Of a stretch of 64,000 nt of DNA, positions 60,001-64,000 are shown piece by piece. The notes below the pieces were generated by a model. That model saw only the letters and a list, made by a program, of their open reading frames with translations. It did not search any database and was not told where the DNA came from. Source of the DNA: Mytilus californianus (lineage: Eukaryota > Mollusca > Bivalvia > Mytilida > Mytilidae); NCBI RefSeq assembly GCF_021869535.1, contig NW_026262734.1:109961088-110025087 (forward strand), given 5' to 3'. Every line of letters begins with the position of its first letter. Position 1 is the first letter of the stretch. Position numbers and translations under genes: made by a program.

Positions 60001-63000
60001 GTGAAATTAATGACTTCAGTGTTAATAAAATCTCTATGAATATAATTATATTATGACTTATATAAATGTTCCTGATATTTTTTAGATTTCTACAATGCAT
60101 TTTTCGTTTAAATTGTCTATTATGTGTACCAACCTAACTTGACATTTCCAGTGGTTTGGTTTTGAAGTACCACTGCCTTGGCTATCTTGACCTTCAAACA
60201 GAAAATTAAAAAAATATTTGAAAACATATCATTTCAAGTTGATTACAAAATCACACCCTTGAAAATAAAGCTGTTAAGACATAGATATTCTGCTTAAAGA
60301 TCAAATTATGGAACTTAACTAACCGCTTTACACTCATTGAATATCTAAAATAAATTAAGAAATAATTCATGGCAGCCGTAGATTTGTTTTCATTTAACCA
60401 TGGGTTGGGCATTTATATTCGATTATTTTACCCTGAGCGTTAGCGAGGGGTAAAATAGTAACATAAATGCCAAACCCATGTTTAAATGAAAACAAATCTA
60501 CGGCTGCCATGAATTATTTCAATTCTAATAGGACAAATTCGGTAATTTTGTTAACCGTGAAAGCCCTATACATGCGATATTGTTTTGGCTGTTCCGTTTT
60601 ACCCAATTTTGATAATATTAGTAATATCATATAATTCAATGATTATTTTTTTTTAATCGCATTTTCACTTATATATTTTCTTCCAATGTAATTTTATTCT
60701 TTCTGAGGCGTACAAGTAGCTTTAAAACGCCCGGTATTTACATTTGATTTTTTGTTTACGAAATCATACTTGTGACATCACCTTGTTTCGTTGCCATGCC
60801 AAGACAATAACATCATTTCGCGGAATTTTCGTTTTATGAAATTTTACCATGAAAAATAAATTGAAATGGACTGATTTGTTTATTTTGCTGTAGAATAGAG
60901 ATAAATATATTGTATCTGAATCTTGGCCTACGTAAACTTGGGGTTTTGATGTAGAAAATTGAGAATATCTGGTAGTATAAATAAGTTGGTCGTAACACGG
61001 AACAGCCGTTTTTGTGTATTACTGCGTTTGCGCTAAAGGTAGATATATTGTGATTATACTGGTTGACGTTGATAGGACGTCATATTAGAATAATCTATTA
61101 ACCATCTTACTGTACTCAAATTAGTTTTATCTTCTAGCATTATTAATAAAGATTCAAACGAACCCATTGTACAGTGGTTGTTGTTTGTTGATGTGGTTCA
61201 TAAGTGTTTCTCGTCTCTCTTTTTTTATATAGATTAGACTGTTGGTTTTCCTGTTTGATTTGTTTTACACTTGCCATTTTGGGGCCCTTTATAGATTGCT
61301 GTTTCGATGTGAGCCAAGGCTCCTCGTTGAAGGCCCTACTTTGACCTATAATGGTTTATTTTTCACAAATTGTGCCTTGGATGGACAGTTGTCTCAATGG
61401 CACTCATGCCACATCTTCTTTTATTATACCTCAGTAATCATTTTCTATATAAAATAAGTACACAATATTTTGACTATTATTCAAATAGCAAGCATTGAAC
61501 TATTTGACCGGTCAATAGTTTCAAACTATTGGACCTCGATGAAACTATTTGACCGCAAACGTCATTAAATTTCACGGAATTTCAAATGCAGCCTCAGGAT
61601 TGGAGGATTTTTAATATCTCGGGAGTTACGACGTCGCATTTTCCTATTGTATCTAGTGTTTGAAGTCAATGCAGGACATAGCGTTAGAATTTCAGAATAT
61701 TTATGAAGTAAACGTTAAACAGTATGGTTTGGTTTCTGCTTTTTATATTACGATAGTTGATTTACCCCCACCATTTATTGTCTGTTGTCTTTTTAGATAT
61801 AATAAAACACTTACTGACTGGATATTCGTGGAATAGTAAGTTTATTGTCCACTCGGATACAACTATTGCCCTCGGCTATGCCTCAGGGCAACATTTGCAC
61901 CTCGAGGGACAATAAACTTAATATTCCACTCATACCCAGTCAATAAGTATACAATATCTACCCCCTTCTCTTTATATTATACATGTCTGGCTCTGAAAGG
62001 ATAATCCATATAAGTGTTGCAATGCAGGTGTGTTTGACTTTGATTATATACCTTTAGAGTTAGATTTGGATTGGGAAAATTCCACCTTTATCTCTATGTC
62101 TTCTATATGGCCACCATGTAAATGTTCCTTAGCCTGAAATACATAGTCTTTATTTATTACAGCCCAAACAGCTCTTCTATAAACCAATTTTCTTGCTAAT
62201 CGACAATACTATTATGTGATACTTTGTTAAAAAGACATTTAAAACTCAATACCATGCTGTTGACATCTAAATTATCCATGCACTTAAATTAAAGTTATTT
62301 CCCTTTAAACAAATTGTTAACAATTGTTCACAATGCTTTGGTATCAACCTTGAAAGGATTTCCCACTTTGAAACAAAAGTTGTAAACCTCTGAGTTGTCA
62401 TTCATTTAGTCAAAAAGATTGGTCTGTCTACTACAGTTTGTAATATTTGTAATTACCTTAACTGCATCTTCTAGAGTTTTATATTCCACAAATGCATATC
62501 CTCTTGACTTTCCAGTCTAAAAAAGAATCCAATATATCATTATAAAACTGAAGAGAACTTTTGTGATTTCTGGGCCTTTTATAGCTGACTGTGTGGTTTT
62601 TGGCTTTGCTCATTGTTGAAGTACATACAGTGATCTATAGCTGTGAATTTCTGTGTTATTTGGTCTCTTGTGGAGAGTTGTCTCATTGGGAATCATACCA
62701 CATCTTCTTTTTTTATATATGTAAGTGGTTGGGGCCATTTCCACCAATGGGTATAATTTTGTATTTTCTAAAATAAAATTGAGAATGGAAATCTCCATTC
62801 TCTGTAAATTGATGAAACGAGAAGAAGATCAGCAAAATAAGCAGTGTTCCTTAATTATTTTTTTAGGATTTTTGTGTCATGAATTATTGACATATATCAT
62901 TTTCGTTTCCATTTAACTCTATTTAGTTTTAATTTGATTTTGAAAATAACAATTAAATTTTGTTTTTACTTTACCGATTTAAAAATACAAATAATTTTTC

Positions 63001-63193
63001 AATAATCAAATCTGAAAAGAAAATATGAAAATTTACCACAATTGATGCAAAAATATACCTTTTTATCACAAACAATGTTTACTCTCTCAATTGGTCCATA
63101 CTTTCCAAACATCTCTTGTAAGTGTTTATTCTCAACCTCATAACCAAGTCCGAGAACACAAAGTATATTTGATGGAGCTGGCATTGGCTTGGT
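45063..63193 (-). CDS. RRM / RanBP2 zinc finger / SURP protein, 3' part (276 aa seen)
   Basis: Putative pre-mRNA splicing factor. Minus-strand exons: 63193-63059, 62516-62457, 62133-62052, 60191-60134, 59756-59569, 54801-54749, 53409-53184 and probably 45091-45063; all phases join and sum to 277 codons with stop. The visible 276 residues hold an RRM (about 8-85; RNP2 LCVLGL, RNP1 SRGYAFVEY, nearest in wording to transformer-2), a RanBP2-type zinc finger (W107, C109, C114, C125, C128, with PVRKRCSKCNAPR) and a SURP domain (about 198-245; AIEKTAKFVAANG, then PKLTFLNLHDPLNFYY) like those of SFSWAP-type proteins. RRM and RanBP2 finger bind RNA; SURP binds splicing-factor helices. The N-terminus lies beyond the right edge; the gene name is unknown to me. 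Confidence 0.8.
46293..46502. mobile_element. 210-bp MITE, mariner-like TA ends
   Basis: Ends TACTGTAAATTCAGAAATTA and TAATTTCTGAATTTACAGTA are perfect inverted repeats. Interior has ATTGCG/CGCAAT blocks. A partial copy begins at about 16042. Confidence 0.85.
46905..47050. repeat. SINE/LINE tail fragment
   Basis: CCTTTTATAGCTGACC and following sequence match the reverse of the mussel SINE-like family. Further fragments of the same sort: 47620-47720, 61170-61430 and 62575-62720. Confidence 0.5.
48415..49995. repeat. Tandem satellite, ~12 units of 124/138 bp (copy 3)
   Basis: CAGCATATCAAAGAACCCC starts near 48427, 48552, 48690, 48828, 48952, 49076, 49212, 49345, 49469, 49605, 49745 and 49869. 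Two unit types alternate in a higher-order pattern. Frames of 90-125 codons run on both strands because the unit lacks stops in several phases. Confidence 0.88.
50063..50250. repeat. Pair of tandem hairpins (copy 3)
   Basis: Same two foldbacks as at 43823-44010. In the second one, both arms have changed together (GGGAGATAAT with ATTTATCTCCC), keeping the pairing. Confidence 0.88.
51500..52153. repeat. Repeat with ~165-bp tandem units and GGGGAC tail
   Basis: TCCAAGACATTGCTGATATAA and TCATAAAAATCTGGCAAGAA blocks recur three to four times, closing with ATTTCCATGTCCCCTGCA. A tail fragment of the same repeat is at 54925-54975. Confidence 0.65.
53184..53409 (-). CDS. Gene 3 SURP-domain exon
   Basis: Acceptor TTTTTTATAG, donor ATAG/GTATGT. 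Encodes the whole SURP core followed by MVKMIKAGKYTP. Confidence 0.88.
53488..54185. repeat. 32-bp minisatellite, ~22 units
   Basis: Unit AGAATTTGTTATGAATTATA plus TATACCAATCAT; variants with CGT and AACTT cluster in the middle. Fills most of the intron between the linker and SURP exons of gene 3. Confidence 0.93.
54749..54801 (-). CDS. Gene 3 linker exon
   Basis: Encodes GRFTVPEDLHIPQGMEV between zinc finger and SURP. Acceptor GTATCAG, donor GTG/GTAAGT. Confidence 0.8.
55041..55560. repeat. 22-bp minisatellite, left block
   Basis: Units like AGTTTGACTACCTTTCACTA repeated, decaying to the right. Same family as 58870-59565. Confidence 0.85.
55565..57400 (+). pseudogene. Penelope-like reverse transcriptase copy, frameshifted
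   Basis: Successive broken frames give a reverse transcriptase in order: LVVPADKA, KLHKTPYKE, LYTSIPHAQLK, FPMGTNC.PLLANL, YLDDV (catalytic YxDD) and KIYDKWDDFNFPIINLP. The longest open part is 56175-56768. Upstream frames carry several stops. The family is the same as the minus-strand remnant at 2160-2849. PKLHK-type motifs and the GTNCAPL block suggest a Penelope-like element; the clade is inferred. The copy sits inside the 22-bp minisatellite of a gene 3 intron. Confidence 0.7.
56487..56606 (+). repeat. Five perfect 24-bp in-frame repeats in the RT
   Basis: The unit encodes IKDTTATR five times and does not shift the frame. It lies just after YLDDVLS. Confidence 0.95.
57626..58354. mobile_element. 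190-bp-type MITE, second copy, with insertion
   Basis: Ends match 11389-11578. Homology breaks after AAAATTATCT and resumes at AATGGTTCTTGG (58281); the ~553 bp in between (57725-58277) are an inserted repeat with GCGTCCGAAGCGCTTTTCTG and a poly-C stretch. Confidence 0.78.
58870..59565. repeat. 22-bp minisatellite with 185-bp higher-order units
   Basis: AGTTTGACTAC and TTCACTGACAG/TTCACTGATAG units; the phrase ACTACTCTTCACTGACAG recurs at 58987, 59172 and 59357, a 185-bp higher-order period. The block runs into the splice donor of the zinc-finger exon. Confidence 0.9.
59569..59756 (-). CDS. Gene 3 zinc-finger exon 2
   Basis: Encodes GCGNFNFPVRKRCSKCNAPR and a polar tail. Acceptor TTTTATTAG; the donor GTAATC lies inside the first unit of the 22-bp minisatellite. 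Confidence 0.88.
60134..60191 (-). CDS. Gene 3 zinc-finger exon 1
   Basis: Encodes the NHWKCQV start of the RanBP2 finger. Acceptor GTTTGAAG, donor TTAG/GTTGGT. Confidence 0.82.
60359..60520. repeat. 162-bp foldback element
   Basis: Arms GAAATAATTCATGGCAGCCG and CGGCTGCCATGAATTATTTC are perfect inverted copies that continue inward for about 60 bp. In a gene 3 intron. Confidence 0.88.
61170..61430. repeat. SINE/LINE tail, reverse copy
   Basis: Contains GTTCATAAGTGTTTCTCGTC, CCTTTATAG and ends CCACATCTTCTTTT, the reverse of the mussel SINE-like start. A shorter relative is at 62575-62720. Confidence 0.6.
61811..61948. repeat. 138-bp imperfect foldback
   Basis: TTACTGACTGG...GTGGAATAGTAAGTTTATTGTCC pairs with GGACAATAAACTTAATATTCCA...CAGTCAATAAG. 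Centre is GC-rich (CCTCGGC). Confidence 0.75.
62052..62133 (-). CDS. Gene 3 RRM exon 3
   Basis: Encodes AKEHLHGGHIEDIEIKVEFS, the last helix and strand of the RRM. Acceptor TATTTCAG, donor AAAG/GTATAT. Confidence 0.88.
62457..62516 (-). CDS. Gene 3 RRM exon 2
   Basis: Encodes TGKSRGYAFVEYKTLEDAVK with RNP1. Acceptor TTTTTAG, donor TTAAG/GTAATT; 20 codons, phase 0. Confidence 0.92.
63059..63193 (-). CDS. Gene 3 RRM exon 1
   Basis: Encodes NILCVLGLGYEV (RNP2) and MFGKYGPIERVNIV. Acceptor ACTTTTAG just right of 63193, so the coding sequence continues upstream out of the window; the ATG inside the exon is probably internal. Confidence 0.92.
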
Positions 63194-64000
63194 CTAAAAG
63201 TATATACATGTATACCATAAAGCTTAATAAGCATGGCTATTGAAATAAATCTTTATATAATTTAAATAATAGATTTGACTTTGTAAACATCTCTTTATTT
63301 CCTATTTTGTTCATTTCACTACCAATACCTAAACTTCAGACATAATGAGAAATTTAATATGAAAATACCGGTATCACATGACTAATTACAATTCATGTAA
63401 CATTTATATGGTCTCTACCTGAATATGCACTTAGTTTGCCACTGGATGTCAAACAGACATTCATCATCAGCTTTGTACCTGTTCTGTATGATTTACAACA
63501 CATGATAAGAAAGCACAATGATATGGCTTGGAGGCTTTTATCAAATACAAAATATAAAAATGTTCAATCTTTAGGTGTAAGTTCATTTTCTTCACCTTGA
63601 ACTTGATCATGAACTAGCAACATTGTTTTAAAGTGTAAGGTTTCAATCCATAAAAGTTAAAGAAAACCAGAGGCTTAGAGCTATTTTCCTAATGTATTTC
63701 CTAATGCATGTAGTTTAAAGGTTTGGTTGGCTGGCTTGCTTTGATTGTATAAATGTTTGCCCAAGCATCCAATAACATTATACAAGCTGAAGCCCTGCCT
63801 ATCTATTAATGGCAGATGTCAATATTAATTACAATGCTTGAGTAAAAAATGGAATAAAAAAAAAATACATACAAAAAAACAATAATCTTTAAATTTTCCC
63901 ATAATTTCTAAAATCTAATCTTTTTTTTATATGGACATATTTGACACATGCTAAGCAATAACTTAATATAACAACATAGGTGTAAATTTTTCATATCCAT
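63194..64000 (-). other. Intron of gene 3, no exon recognised
   Basis: AT-rich; no frame with RRM-preceding or Arg/Ser-rich sequence was recognised. The upstream exons of gene 3 should lie beyond 64000 or be too short to see. Confidence 0.45.

Noticed and set aside
63440-63480. Possible upstream exon of gene 3 near GATGATGAATGTCTG
   Set aside because: Looks like part of a dispersed repeat and has no phase-compatible splice pair that I could support.

Overview
This window reads as nuclear DNA of a bivalve mollusc, most likely a marine mussel (Mytilus type). The basis is: very AT-rich sequence; short exons with GT-AG introns; a dense load of dispersed repeats that I recall as typical of mussel genomes (the species call rests on recall, not a search); and proteins that match animal families. 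There are no bacterial operons, CRISPR arrays or recognisable tRNA/rRNA genes. Most long open frames lie inside repeats and are not genes.

Three genes can be reconstructed from splice sites and phase-compatible exons. (1) 12643-30646, minus strand: a complete 11-exon homologue of TRAFD1 (FLN29), a TRAF-type zinc-finger protein that damps innate immune signalling in vertebrates. (2) 31084-35003, plus strand: a complete two-exon TIMM10, a small Tim chaperone of the mitochondrial intermembrane space. Genes 1 and 2 are divergent, with start codons 437 bp apart, and share a promoter interval holding ETS, E-box and CCAAT motifs and a consensus interferon-regulatory element just upstream of the TRAFD1 start. 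(3) 45063-63193, minus strand, entering from the right edge: the 3' part of a splicing-factor-like gene whose eight exons join in one frame to encode RRM, RanBP2-type zinc finger and SURP domain.

The rest is layered mobile DNA. Left flank (1-12.6 kb): Penelope-like reverse transcriptase remnant; a decayed Ngaro/DIRS-like tyrosine-recombinase retroelement with split direct repeats and an SGNH hydrolase frame; several terminal-inverted-repeat (TIR) elements. TRAFD1 introns: a hAT-like element with an 8-bp target duplication inside a SINE, long hairpins, minisatellites, and a sixfold duplication of an exon end with its splice donor. TIMM10 intron: two related palindrome-rich TIR elements nested with clean 5-bp target duplications, a LINE tail and another TIR element. 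Between TIMM10 and gene 3 (35-45 kb): SINE copies, and two of three copies of a composite repeat carrying a tandem satellite and paired hairpins, one of them interrupted by a 2.2-kb LTR-like element. Gene 3 introns: a 6-kb TIR element containing the third composite copy, 32-bp and 22-bp minisatellites, and a second Penelope-like copy.

The genes are coherent on their own (immune regulator, mitochondrial import, RNA processing). The novelty is mainly in the repeat architecture, the divergent promoter and the domain mix of gene 3.
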